A stretch of 64,000 bases of DNA, from the NCBI GenBank assembly GCA_029931535.1, contig JAQPZY010001495.1, positions 1,400,001-1,464,000 of the forward strand, written 5' to 3'. A program made the translations under genes and the position numbers. Position 1 is the stretch's first letter; the number at the start of each line of letters is the position of its first letter. The notes beneath the pieces are model-generated. The model did no database searches, was not told the DNA's origin, and saw nothing but the letters and a program-made list of their open reading frames with translations. The DNA is from Margaritifera margaritifera (lineage: Eukaryota; Mollusca; Bivalvia; Unionida; Margaritiferidae). Positions 23,741 to 34,671 of the stretch are shown piece after piece.

Positions 23741-24029
23741 GGGGGGGGGCCAAGGGCACATGCTTTGAAACATGTTTCTTGCTCTGATTTTGTTTTATAA
23801 AGGACACTGTGCCATTCCTTTTCTTACTTTAAATAATCCGCGTCAGCTATACTGTAACATCACATATTTCAAAACGAGGCACAATTCCCTCCTTGCAAGA
23901 CAGGCAAATGTGGCGTTTTATAGAAGGTGTTCAGCCACCGAAAAAAAAAACAAAAGTTGAATGAAAATGACATAAAAGAGAGGAATAACTGTTATGATAG
24001 GGAAAAGCGTAATCAAACGTTTTAGAAGA

Positions 24030-24256
24030 CATGGTCAAAAGACAGGGAATGGATGAATTATGATGAGGAGAAGAATGTTATGCGGTATAATTGGGGTACG
24101 GAATTCGCAAAAACAAATACAGAGAAAACATCCAGACGGGTAAGGAGACCAGAACAAACCCCATATGGACCCAGAGTGCAGGTGGAGGACAAGAAAGGAG
24201 ACCTGGATCCCTTTCTGGAATTGGATCCAGATTATCTTGAGAAACAAGGAATGTGA
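24030..24256 (+). pseudogene. TTF-type zinc-finger remnant of hAT transposase, joined to an unknown tail
   Basis: A TAG lies just upstream, near 24022. The frame then reads KTWSKDREWMNYDEEKNVM, the start of the TTF/BED finger seen in ZNF862-like hAT proteins, but the Cys residues that should follow are lost (RYNWG). After about 30 codons the similarity ends. The frame continues through RRPEQTPYGPRVQVEDKKGD to DPDYLEKQGM and TGA at 24254-24256. That acidic tail is not part of the zinc finger and I cannot identify it. GTAAGG at about 24140 could be a splice donor, so the tail may be intronic. Confidence 0.5.
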
Positions 24257-24472
24257 ATTCAGTCATTGATGATTTGAAGGAAGATTTATACTTCTGTACT
24301 TCTGCATTTCATATGATAATGCTATTTATGACATAAAATTGTTGTTAATCTCAATACGAGTGTGTGACATTGTTTTGTGGACAGGACTAGTAAAGATTTG
24401 GCAGGACTAGTAAATTTCTCAGTATACTAGTCCTTCTGGCTACAAAGAAATTTGTGTTAAATTCGAGCCCTG

Positions 24473-25007
24473 ATATGATCAATTACTTTATTAACCATTT
24501 CATTCCTACAGAACTTTCATTAATACAATAGGAAAGTAAAAAGGTCCAAAAGATTAACTAAAGAAAGCATACATCTTTATATTTACAATATAACATTTGT
24601 ATATGTTACATTACAATTCCTATTCAGAAATTTTAATATTCTGAATTTAAACTTTAAATTTGATACATTTTTGAAATTTAGAATAGAGATGATTCTTAAA
24701 ATTGTGCTTAATGAAAGCATTGTGCACATACATGTGTTACCTAGGTTCCAAATTCAGTTGTTTCATTAGGTGCATATTTTGTAACAGATTTCAAAATTTG
24801 AGTGTATAACCATTATTTACTATTTATTCTTGAATGCATGCTTTGGGTGCACAGGCCTAAACGTGGTGAATAGTGTATGTGTGCACCTCGATATTTGGAA
24901 CCCCGATTATACAACTTATTTGTCTATGTACAGAAAGACCCACAACTTTGCACATAACCATATTGGGTTGGGATAAGACCAACAGAATGTGAACTGTAAA
25001 TGCAGGA
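24473..25007. other. AT-rich non-coding DNA
   Basis: Nothing recognised. Confidence 0.4.
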
Positions 25008-25650
25008 GATTTTATATGGGGTACGTGTGACGTCTCCACTATCTAATTTGAAATCAGCATGAAGTTTTACTGATATTGATTTGACGTGAGAACTATCTTC
25101 TCTTTTTCTTAAAGAATTACTGTTACAAAATCATCCCCAAACCAATGATAGTGAATATTATTTAAATTTTAAAAATCCAATGAAGATGAAACATGGACTC
25201 AAAATGAGATTTTAAATGGAATATGTGTGACATCTCTACTATTTAATATGAAATCAGCGTGAAGTTTTACTGATATTAATTAAACGTGACAGCTATCTTC
25301 TCTTTTTCCTTAAAGAATTACTGTTATAAAATCATCCTCAAACCAATGATAAAGAATGTTATTTTAATTAAAAAAATCCAACGAAGATGAAACATGGACA
25401 CAAAATTGGGAGATTTTAAATGGAGTATGTGTGACATCTCCATTATTTAATTTGAAATCAGTGAAAGTTTTATTGATATTGAACGTGACAACTACATGTA
25501 TCTTCTCTTTTTCCTTAAAGAATTACAGTTATAAAATCATCCCCAAACCAATGATAAAGAATGTTATTTTAATGTAAAAAATCCAACGAAGATGAAACAT
25601 AGACACAAAATTGAAAGATTTTAAATGGAGTATGTGTGACAGCTACATCC
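25008..25650 (+). repeat. satellite-like array, about 200-bp units, 3+ copies
   Basis: Units start near 25010, 25204, 25409 and 25615 (the last partial). Each has GAGATTTTAAATGGAGTATG, TGTGTGACATCTCCACTA, TATCTTCTCTTTTTCCTTAA and AAAATCATCCCCAAACCAAT in that order. Units differ by small indels. Confidence 0.9.
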
Positions 25651-26396
25651 CACTCATGGCCGTTCTTCCAAACCACATGCTTTGTACATGAAGTGAAGCT
25701 ATTGTAAATGAGTCATATATACATGTCATAAAATAAACAAGGCTTGATTAAGATAAAGCTATCCTTTTTTCCAGTTGCTATCAATATTTTATAAGAATCT
25801 GAGATGTAATATTCTGACATGAAACCAATTTACATAATTATGAAAAAGGTTAAGAAAAATCAATTGGTGATTTCTTTTGGCAACTTTTACCATGAATGAC
25901 AACACACATTCATCGTTTCCACTGAAGATAAAACATGATCTGGAGCTGAAAAATTTGCATAACTTTGTTGTGATTTTGGAACATAAGAGTTGTGAAGCCA
26001 TGTTACGTATGAGACATGGTGACAAATAATTTTTAAGTTGATGATTTCTTTCGTTCTGGGGATGTTTTTATGAGTTTGGATGTGTATTTTTATGATTTCT
26101 AAGTAACTTTAATGTCAATGACCAGTCATGTTTTGAGAAGCTTGGCAGTGTGATTGCAATTAAATATGACACCTTTTCCACAGACTCAATACAAACTTGA
26201 GAATGTCCTTAACATTTCACTTGAAAATTTCAAGTGTTGAATTCTTTTTACTTGTGATCAATTAAAGATATCTCTCTCTATCTCTATTGTTAACTTCAAA
26301 TGGCATAAGCACCAGCTTTAAGTTTTGTTGACTATTTCAGGAAATACTGCCATTTTTTAGAGATGTAACAATTATTTTATGACATCAAATTATGTA

Positions 26397-26397
<1 letters not shown>
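25651..26397. other. non-coding DNA
   Basis: No gene recognised; the minus-strand ORF at 25789-26025 has no domain. Confidence 0.4.

Positions 26398-26442
<45 letters not shown>
26398..26442. repeat. AT dinucleotide microsatellite
   Basis: About 21 uninterrupted AT units. Confidence 0.98.
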
Positions 26443-26447
<5 letters not shown>

Positions 26448-26642
26448 GTCAGGAAATTTTTTGATGCTGTTGGACATTTGATTTTTGGTAGGAGAGGTGG
26501 GGGTGGGGGGTGGCAGAGAGGGGGGTCAAGCATGACCATATTCAATTTTCCAGCAACTGTTCAGTTGTTTACAGGTCTACTTACAATCATTTAAGTCCGT
26601 AATGAAACAGAAAAATTGCTAAAATAAATCTGTAAACAACTA

Positions 26643-27243
26643 CCATACTTTGGTGTGTTTAATGTGCAGTCATGTATAATGTGCACCCCAGTTTTCTACC
26701 AGAATGAGGGTAAAAACTTAGTTCTGCCTTATAATGCGCATGTGATATAATACATTTTAAAATCTTGATAAAGAAAAATTTTTTATGATCAACAGTTATC
26801 AAATATTTAACATTTATGGGTATGGTAATCATATTTGTTCCGCTGCAGTGCGGTACTTTGCACAGCTTTAATGGAAACGTGACAGTAGAACAATGAGTTA
26901 CCAGTTGTATGTACATGTATTTCCAGTTGAGACACAGAGCAAAAAGCTACACAGTGATGTGAAATGAAATGAGTTTATTAATATAAAGCAATCAAAGAAC
27001 AAGACTATCGTGGTTTGTAAAAATTATTTCATTCTTTAATGAGACTAGTTAACATTTAGTTAAAATGTGACGCATTTAATATTTCACAAGGAGTGAATGT
27101 GACATGTAGGCAGCTTTAGTGCCTCGATCCTTTTGTCAGATTGACTTGGAACATTGTTTTTTGTTCTTCTGTAAAATGCACACACCCTCCTGATAATAAG
27201 ATATTAGGCAAAATAAGTGCGTGTTATACACACGAACATACAG
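26643..27243. mobile_element. TA-flanked MITE, Tigger/mariner-like
   Basis: TA lies at 26641-26642 and 27244-27245. The left end CCATACTTTGGTGTGTTTAA and the complement of the right end (CTGTATGTTCGTGTGTATAA) are imperfect inverted repeats, both followed by GTGCA/ACGCA blocks of the kind found in widespread pogo/mariner MITEs. No coding capacity was seen. The boundaries are inference from the weak terminal match. Confidence 0.45.
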
Positions 27244-27369
27244 TATGTAATATCATATTTGGACTGGAAAAGCTGGAAGTTGAGATCATAGGATCCTCAG
27301 GAGTCTGATGTTTGTTGCATGAAAAACTATGAAAGGTTTTTGTTGGTTTTAGTGACACTTTAACACTTT

Positions 27370-27507
27370 ATTAGCTATATCATGCAGAGAAAATGGGAGC
27401 CAAGTGCCTTTCCCAAGGGAACAATGAGGCAGCTGACCTGGGTAGGTATTGAATCTGCAACCCTTGGATTATGAGTCTGATGCTCTACCAACTGAGCTAT
27501 TGCAGTT
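27370..27507 (-). mobile_element. tRNA-derived SINE
   Basis: On the minus strand a tRNA-like head runs from about 27503 to 27441: A box TAGCTCAGTTGGTAGAGCA, anticodon-position CAT, and B box GGGTTGCAGATTC. The flanking acceptor ends do not pair, so it is not a tRNA gene. A body follows with CCCTTGGGAAAGGCACTTGG, a block that recurs at 17940-17970 and 30355-30375 (variant). Confidence 0.7.
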
Positions 27508-27541
27508 TTAAAAAAACTTAAAACACCTCTGTCTGTACTAA

Positions 27542-28906
27542 CTAGTATAGATACAGTTATTTGTATATATTTATAGTATAGATACAGTTATTTGTATATA
27601 TTTATAGTATAGATATAGGTATTTGTATATATTTATAGTATAGATACAGTTATTTGTATATATTTATAGTATAGATACAGTTATTTGTATATATTTATAG
27701 TATAGATACAGTTATTTGTATATATTTATAGTATAGATAGGTATTTGTATATATTTATAGTATAGATACAGTTATTTGTATATATTTATAGTATAGATGT
27801 AGGTATTTGTATATATTTATAGTATAGATACAGTTATTTGTATATATTTATAGTATAGATACAGTTATTTGTATATATTTATAGTATAGATACAGTTATT
27901 TGTATATATTTATAGTATAGATACAGTTATTTGTATATATTTATAGTATAGATACAGTTATTTGTATATATTTATAGTGTAGATATAGGTATTTGTATAT
28001 ATTTATAGTATAGATATAGGTATTTTTGTATATTTATAGTATAGATATAGGTATTTGTATATATTTATAGTATAGATACAGTTATTTGTATATATTTATA
28101 GTATAGATACAGTTATTTGTATATATTTATAGTATAGATACAGTTATTTGTATATATTTATAGTATAGATAGGTATTTGTATATATTTATAGTATAGATA
28201 CAGTTATTTGTATATATTTATAGTGTAGATATAGGTATTTGTATATATTTATAGTATAGATATAGGTATTTGTATATTTATAGTATAGATAGTTATTTGT
28301 ATATATTTATAGTGTAGATACAGTTATTTGTATATATTTATAGTATAGATACAGTTATTTGTATATATTTATAGTATAGATGTAGGTATTTGTATATATT
28401 TATAGTATAGATATAGGTATTTGTATATATTTATAGTATAGATGTAGGTATTTGTATATATTTATAGTATAGATACAGTTATTTGTATATATTTATAGTG
28501 TAGATATAGGTATTTGTATATATTTATAGTATAGATGCAGGTATTTGTATATATTTATAGTATAGATATTGGTATTTGTATATATTTATAGTATAGATGT
28601 AGGTATTTGTATATATTTATAGTATAGATACAGTTATTTGTATATATTTATAGTGTAGATATAGGTATTTGTATATATTTATAGTATAGATATAGGTATT
28701 TGTATATATTTATAGTATAGATACAGTTATTTGTATATATTTATAGTATAGATGTAGGTATTTGTATATATTTATAGTATAGATACAGTTATTTGTATAT
28801 ATTTATAGTATAGATATAGGTATTTATATATATTTATAGTATAGATACAGTTATTTATATATATTTATAGTATAGATACAGTTATTTATATATATTTATA
28901 GTATAG
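27542..28906 (+). repeat. 31-bp minisatellite, about 44 copies, two interspersed unit types
   Basis: The unit is about 31 bp: TAGTATAGATACAGTTATTT then GTATATATTTA. In roughly 40% of units ACAGTT is replaced by ATAGGT or GTAGGT, and the two types alternate irregularly. A few units carry deletions. The last three change TTTGTATATA to TTTATATATA. Confidence 0.97.
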
Positions 28907-28914
28907 ACTAGAAG

Positions 28915-29090
28915 AGCTTAGGGGATGGCCTGTTGTCAGGCATATGTCTTCTGACATCCATCTGTCTGTTAGCACAAGTCTGTTATCACTACAGCAGACA
29001 TCTTGAAAATCTTATTATTGCTATTCTTTTTGAATGGATGGTCATATCAATATGGCTAAGTTGTCTGACATTCATAGATTTTTCCAGCAC
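28915..29090 (+). repeat. fragment of the modular repeat island family
   Basis: Contains pieces of the head (CATCTGTCTGTTAGCACAAG) joined to a body piece (CATCTTGAAAATCTTATTAT, GGATGGTCATATCAATATGG). Only one partial unit, ending about 45 bases before FERM exon B. Confidence 0.65.
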
Positions 29091-29135
29091 AGAGTTTTGT
29101 AACCTTATTTCATATTGATGTCTGTATCTTTTCAG

Positions 29136-29178
29136 CATTGGTTAGATGGCCAGAAGTCTATTTCTTCACAACTAAAAA
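29136..29178 (+). CDS. EPB41L4A-like: FERM-domain protein, exon B (EPB41L4-like)
   Basis: A 43-base exon bounded by TATCTTTTCAG (ending 29135) and the donor GTAAGT (29179-29184). It enters in phase 0, which fits exon A, and leaves with one extra base, which fits exon C. It encodes HWLDGQKSISSQLK. The WLD motif followed by a short K-rich linker is the standard junction between FERM lobes F1 and F2, so although the exon is very short its identity is supported by the phases on both sides and by the neighbouring exons. No in-frame stop. Confidence 0.85.
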
Positions 29179-30236
29179 GTAAGTAATGTCTTGTATATAA
29201 TAAACGTTTTGAATGTGTAACATGTAACTGATCTAACTTCAGTTGTTGAAGGCTGGTTGGTAGCAATGAGACATTTTGCATTTAATTGTTAATTTAAATT
29301 AACTTTCTATCACATATCAGGTATTTAAGTGCTTCTAAAGCCAATAATGCATAGCAAACTTAAGAAACAAATGCCAAATTGTAATCCTCCTTCACATCAA
29401 TATTTTGAAGATAATAATTGGTATTGTCTCTGACAATCAATATAGCAAAGAATGTGTCCTTACCCTCTCCCAATAACTGTCGTACATTCATCTTAGAGTA
29501 AATTCCACAAATCCTGCAGTAGGAGATTTTTTGTGTTCCTTTCAGTGAGTGTCAAGACATATGTATCATTTTTCTGGGGAAGATAACATCATAATTGTCT
29601 TCACTGTCAACGATATGAAGGTTCTACTTTTGACATTTATTTTCTACATGTACATCAGTTGTTGCATTCAACTGAGACTGGTGTAGTATTACTATATGTC
29701 CAAAGTTTGTGTCCTGATTTTTGCTGTTGCTAGGATTTCCTGTCGGCATAAGCGAAAAGCTGCATTATAACTCCGTTCACAGGCAAGATACCACGTTCTG
29801 CAAACTCTTGTTGCAACTTTTAAGGCCGGTAGCAAACTTATAAATTTTGGGTGGCAAATATGCTACTATGTTTGCCATTATTTGAATCCTCTCTAACTCA
29901 TTAATCCAGTTATGACTTTACTATGATAACACGAATGAACGATGGTCTTTGAAAATCACATGTATTTATATGATGTTTGAGGTTTTACAATTTTAGTTTG
30001 AGGTTTTACATGTACATTAAGAAGACCATTGCTGACAAAATTTAACTGTTATGGCCTCTGATTAACATAGAACTTTGTTCTTCAATTTACACTACATTGG
30101 TGGGGGCATCCATGTCATGTGGGCACATTTCTACTATGACTCTACTGCCATGTAAAAATCCAGAAGGTACAGGGATGGGATAGAGTGTAAATGACTGGTA
30201 CATTCTAGCTTTCATGTTTATGAATAAACCTTAACT
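29179..30236. other. intronic DNA
   Basis: Start of the 25-kb intron. No recognised element. Confidence 0.4.
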
Positions 30237-30460
30237 ATTCATGAAGTTTCCATTTAATGAATGCTGAGACCAGCTGTGGTTGGGTGCACTGCTTTTGGGC
30301 TATCCATGAAGTTTCCATTCAATGACTGCCAAGATCAGCTCTGGTTGGATGCTGTGCCTTTGGGCCAGGCACTTTACTTCAATTGCCTTAGCACTAACAT
30401 GTCTTTCTTGTGCTGATGTACCATTTAACACCCACCCACCCATCCACCAACCAACCAACC
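30237..30460 (+). repeat. tandem duplication followed by SINE-like block and ACCA-rich run
   Basis: About 65 bp occur twice (from 30237 and from 30304), sharing CATGAAGTTTCCATT and AGATCAGCTCTGGTTGG-like sequence. The second copy runs into TTTGGGCCAGGCACTTTACT, which resembles the body of the SINE at 27370. A microsatellite-like CCACCAACCAACCAACCAAC run lies at 30436-30463. Confidence 0.55.
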
Positions 30461-30480
30461 AACCATTCAACCTATGCCTG

Positions 30481-30711
30481 TGCCACATATTGATATGTAT
30501 TGCAATACACAATATACAATACAATACATATCGATACACGTAATGAATAAAAATGCAAACCACTAATAATTATTTATTGCTGTTGAAGATTAACACTAAC
30601 TTTTATAAGGTAAGTATTGTTTTGCATGGATTCTACACCTTTAGTATTGATATGTTTATCAAAATGTCAAAATTAGCGATGCATTGATATATCAGTGAAG
30701 CGTTTCACCCC
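30481..30711. mobile_element. short relative of the foldback hAT element
   Basis: The right end GTTTCACCCC (30702-30711) and the DNA before it (GATATATCAG, AAGTATTGTTTTGC, AATAATTATTTATTG) match, inverted, the first 190 bases of the element at 55801-57277. The left end holds an inverted repeat: ATTGATATGTATTG with CAATACATATCGAT. The left GGGTGAAAC terminus was not found. Confidence 0.55.
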
Positions 30712-31455
30712 AAAGTGATTTTCTAGGTCATTTTGATGCTGAATGAACGATGTGTTTCCAGTTAAGATGTGCAAAAAGGAGACGCTTAAATAGAACTATG
30801 GAAATGGTCATGTAATTATTTAGAGATTAAAAACTGACAAAAATTATATTGCAAACAAAATTAAAGTACACTATGGGAGACATTTTATTTGAAATGGCCC
30901 TGTGTCCATTGTGCATCAGGTGTTGTGAGTCCTTCTCAAAAACCACTAGACCAATTTTTATCAAATTTGGCACAGAGCTTCTTGGCATGAAAAGACTTTC
31001 AGATTTTTACAAATGATCCCAATCCGCGATCAAATGTAGGCACTGCTAACAAAAATAGTAAGAACCCTTTAAATGGCTTCTTCTAAAAAAACTGATAAAC
31101 AAAATTTGATTACTAGATGAAATGGTGGAGAATATGACAAAAGAATTAAAGGTGGATTTGGAACAACAAAGTTTCAGGATGAGGAGTCCTGAACTGTTCA
31201 CTCATGGAACTCGGGAGTCCCCAGCCTATTTTTGAGAATCCCTGGCATAAAATTGTGAGTCCCTCACTTTCAAAAGGATAAAAAGGAAAAGGAAAATGTA
31301 CATGATCATTATTTTATTTTATAACTGGATTAAATTCTCAGTCTCAGAAGATCACATAAGAGAAAAACTATATTTCAGTAACTGTGACCTAAAAAACTTT
31401 ATATCATACTGCAGTCTACCATCTGCAAACTAGTTTTTAAAATCAGTTAGTTTAT
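30712..31455. other. non-coding DNA with GAGTCC motifs
   Basis: Several GAGTCC/GAATCC motifs lie at 31180-31262, resembling the subterminal repeats of the hAT elements here but with another core. They may be the 3' end of the element holding the zinc-finger pseudogene at 31456-31990. No terminus could be fixed. Confidence 0.35.
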
Positions 31456-31990
31456 TTACTTTCTACTGTTCTTTGACTTAACAAATGTATGTATGGCATT
31501 CTGTCTATCAAAGTCTTCAAGTACAGGATGCTCCTCCATTATTCTGATTAATTTGACGCAACCTTCAACAACAGTTAAATGATCTGGGTTAAATTTGTGA
31601 TTGCTAAAGGCCGATATCTGCAAGTTAGTATTTCCATTTTGAGTGATAGGATTTTGCTTTCCAGCAGTTTTACACCACTTACAAATTGCTTTTTTTGTGC
31701 CATCTGATTCCACTTTTTTTAACAATGTGATTCTTTGCGAACTGCTTCTCCCACTCGGGTCTCTAAGTTCTCACGTCCGTAGTTCTGTTGCCATTTTTTC
31801 AATATCCTTCACCATAGTTGAGATGGAGTCAGCATTAAATATACATTCTGAGTTTGAGTTGTCTTTGTTGTCTTCACTTGTGCTATCACTTTCTTCTATT
31901 TTTTGCCTTTTATTAGCATTGGTGTCATTTTTATCTCATGTCCGTTTCCCGAAAAATGAAAATCAGGAAAACAGATTTTGCTGACTCATT
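31456..31990 (-). pseudogene. hAT-associated TTF-type zinc-finger protein, N-terminal part, broken
   Basis: The minus strand opens with ATG near 31990 and reads MSQQNLFS, stop, FSFFGKRT, stop, then DKNDTNANKRQKIEESD with an acidic stretch. A third stop lies near 31780. An uninterrupted stretch then runs to TAA at 31456, containing CKWCKTAGKQNPI and ISAFSNHKFNPDH. The C-x2-C, then about 27 residues, then H-x5-H spacing is that of the TTF/BED-type finger preceding hAT transposases (ZNF862/KIAA1586-like). Three in-frame stops make it a pseudogene, and the catalytic domain is absent. It is unlike the two finger remnants at 3327 and 24030 in its linker, so it comes from another hAT lineage. Confidence 0.6.
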
Positions 31991-33446
31991 TTTACAAGTC
32001 AAAGATACTTTTCTGTACTTTTTTAAAAAGTGTCTACTGTTTCCGTAGTGCCCTATATAGCAGTTATTATTATTATTCATAATGATTGGACAGTATTGTC
32101 CAACTCAGCCTCTGAGAAAGCTTTGATTACTTTCATGATTTATATATGCATCATCACCAATTTAAACACCGTTAAAACAACAAAGGGCATCATTTATTTG
32201 CAGAACAATTGCACATGCTTACATACACGTTCAGTAGAACATCTGTTTCTTTGAAGTCATCATATCAGACTGTTAATTAGTCAAACTGGCTTCGTGCCAG
32301 TTTACCTACATGTAAGTCTAGCCATTAGCTATTTTGCAGATCTGCCATGGCTGACCAAAAATATAAAAAGGGGAGAGTCACAGGGGAAATTAGGTGCATC
32401 ACAGGGATGCATTGCACGGAGAAACAGTGTGTCCTCTGAGAATTTCACACATATTTGACCCAAAAGCTCGGGTCTCAGAGAGCCCTGTGGAATGTATATG
32501 TAGAGCTCATGCAAAAGCAGTTGGGAAGTATCATTGTGTAGGGAGGTGCAACACGTTTCACTAGATTTTATAGACTGGAAACTTTGATTATGTTGCAATT
32601 GTCATTCAAACACTACATAACAGTTCACATCGATAATGATTTATTGGCAATCATATAATGAATCTACCTTGACAAGTTTCTGTTCCATGTAAAAGACTGA
32701 GTCGATTTCAACATGCATGATAGGTAAAATACACAAGTACAAGTACTTGAGCGTATTGGTATTACAGTATACAGTACAGCTCACAAGTTTTTAATTTCTT
32801 CATGTATCACAGTGGGGGTGGAGAGAGCGTGTAGTAGATTCAGATAAAGTCCCTCCACCATCTGCCTGCACCTCTTGATCGAATTGCTGTGGCTTCTTGT
32901 GGAGAATAGCTCTGTACACCACACTTTATTGCGGAATTGCATCCATTGATCACCATGGAGTGGACTTGGTGTCACTAAAATGGGCATGATTTACTGTTTA
33001 TGACCTCAGCAAGCTTGTGCTGAAGAGTTTCATTGAGAGAGAGAGAATGGTGGGACACTGAGTTATCTATGGCATATAAATTAATAGAAAGATTTTTTTT
33101 AATTCTTCCAAATTATATTGTAGATAACAGTGTAATGCAATGATGTGCAAACTTTATCAACACTCAATGTATTGAGTGAAGCACATAATTTTCATTTTTT
33201 CTTTTTAAAGTTCTTTTTTATCAGAACCATTGGCAATTTCTTTATCACCAAATATTTAAGAATAATAAATGCAATTCTTTGTTTGTTGAAATTTGATGTA
33301 TTTAGAATAAAAGTTGTTAAAATCTTTGAATGCAAAAAATAGTGAAACCCAAGCTTGCTAGTTGTAGGGAAAACTTGAATGCAGAATGACAAAAGCCCAA
33401 TGAAAGTTGAGTTAATTGTATAATAAAAATCTTGGTAATGAATGTA
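31991..33446. other. non-coding DNA
   Basis: No gene recognised. The ORF at 31643-31984 on the + strand is antisense to the zinc-finger pseudogene. Minus-strand ORFs at 32329-32987 have no domain. Confidence 0.4.
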
Positions 33447-33450
33447 TTAA

Positions 33451-34062
33451 CTCATTAACCCCTGGAGATTTTTTATCATTTTCGCGTGAAATGGGGGTAG
33501 GCAACACATTTTTGGGGTTACCTCTGAATTCAGCCAAACAGATCTGCTTAAGAAAGTTTATCATTAGCCGGATGCTTAGGTGTATCAGAAACAGTTTTTG
33601 ATTGGCTATTATGCTCGCACATGTGCAAAAGGGTAAAAGTTAAACTTCTTTTTTTTTTTTTTTTTTTTTTTCGTATTGGGCCCCCGATTTTTGTGACCTG
33701 GCCCCTTTTTTCTCCAAATCTCAAACTTATCCTACTTTTTGCAAAGGTTCATCTGTGTGCAGTTCAGATGGGTCTGCTTTAGATCTAAGGCCAAAAAGTC
33801 TAAAATCCGGACACAAACTCCGGTTCCGCAACTGTCAATTTTCGACCTAAAAAAAATCAGGTCTCAAAAAATACATTTTGTTTGCTGTACTTTTTAATGC
33901 GAGTAGAAAGTCGACATTATTTGGTATCATTGTAGAGCTACATATGTCTACTTTCCTGCAATACCATCCACTTTAGTGTATCTTAAATGATGTTGATGTT
34001 ACAGAGCTCGGAAGTAGGGTGCAACCTCATGACGCGTAAACGTGGCGCTAGGGGTTAATGAG
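33451..34062. mobile_element. TTAA-flanked MITE, 612 bp
   Basis: TTAA lies at 33447-33450 and 34063-34066. The termini CTCATTAACCCCTGG and GCTAGGGGTTAATGAG are inverted repeats of about 13 bp. TTAA target use fits piggyBac- or Kolobok-type elements; which one cannot be told from the ends. It contains a T-run at 33651-33671. No coding sequence. Confidence 0.7.
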
Positions 34063-34180
34063 TTAAACAAGTTTTGGGAATTTTTTTAGAAATTGTCCAG
34101 GAAGGGCTATTTTTGTAGTTCTGTGCAATGATAATGCACAAATGATCTAATAAGCAAGGAATATTCAAATTTGGTGACGT

Positions 34181-34667
34181 CAGAAACATTGTTTTTGATT
34201 GGCTATTATGCTCGCACATGTGCAGAAGGGTAAAAGTTAAACTTTTTATTTTTTTATTTTTTATTTTTTATCATATTGGACCCCCGATTTTTGTGTCCTG
34301 GCCCGCTTTTTTCTCCAAATCTCAAACTTATCCTACTTTTTGCAAAGGTTCATCTGTCTGTGTGCAGTTTGGACGGGTCTGCTTTAGATCTAAGGCCAAA
34401 AAGTCTAAAATCCGGACACAAACTCCGGTTCCGCAACTGTCAATTTTCGACCTAAAAAAAATCGGGTCTCAAAAAATGCATTTTGTTCGCTGTACTTTTT
34501 AATGCGAGTAGAAAGTCGACATTATTTGGTATCATTGTAGAGCGACATATGTCTACTTTCCTGCAATACCATCCACTTTAGTGTATCTTAAATGATGTTG
34601 ATGTTAAAGAGCTCGGAAGTAGGGTACAACCTCATGACGCGTAAACGTGGCGCTAGGGGTTAATGAG
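34181..34667. mobile_element. second right half of the TTAA-flanked MITE
   Basis: About 487 bases repeat 33586-34062 in the same orientation with about 95% identity by eye, ending in the same terminus GGGGTTAATGAG followed by TTAA (34668-34671). The left terminus is missing. Between the copies lie about 115 bp of other DNA. Confidence 0.75.
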
Positions 34668-34671
34668 TTAA

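Larger units (their letters stand above)
21967..24472 (+). mobile_element. hAT-type element, 2.5 kb, 5-bp TSD ATATG, internal inverted arms
   Basis: The termini CAGGGCTCGAAATTAGC and GTTAAATTCGAGCCCTG are inverted repeats. ATATG directly flanks both ends (21962-21966 and 24473-24477). GGACTAGTAA-type motifs cluster inside both ends. Internally 22085-22345 and 23490-23740 are inverted copies of each other, about 85% identical by eye. A SINE lies between the arms (about 23085-23205). A zinc-finger remnant at 24030-24256 marks it as a decayed relative of an autonomous element. Confidence 0.8.

Noticed and set aside
27441..27503. tRNA-Met(CAT) gene on the minus strand
   Set aside because: A and B boxes are good, but the acceptor stem does not pair and a SINE body follows; called a SINE.
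27542..28906. CRISPR-like array
   Set aside because: Units are contiguous with no unique spacers, and this is animal DNA; it is a minisatellite.
30300..30563. Opposing ORFs of 87 (-) and 73 (+) codons
   Set aside because: They run through a duplicated segment, a SINE-like block and an ACCA-rich run; no coding signal.
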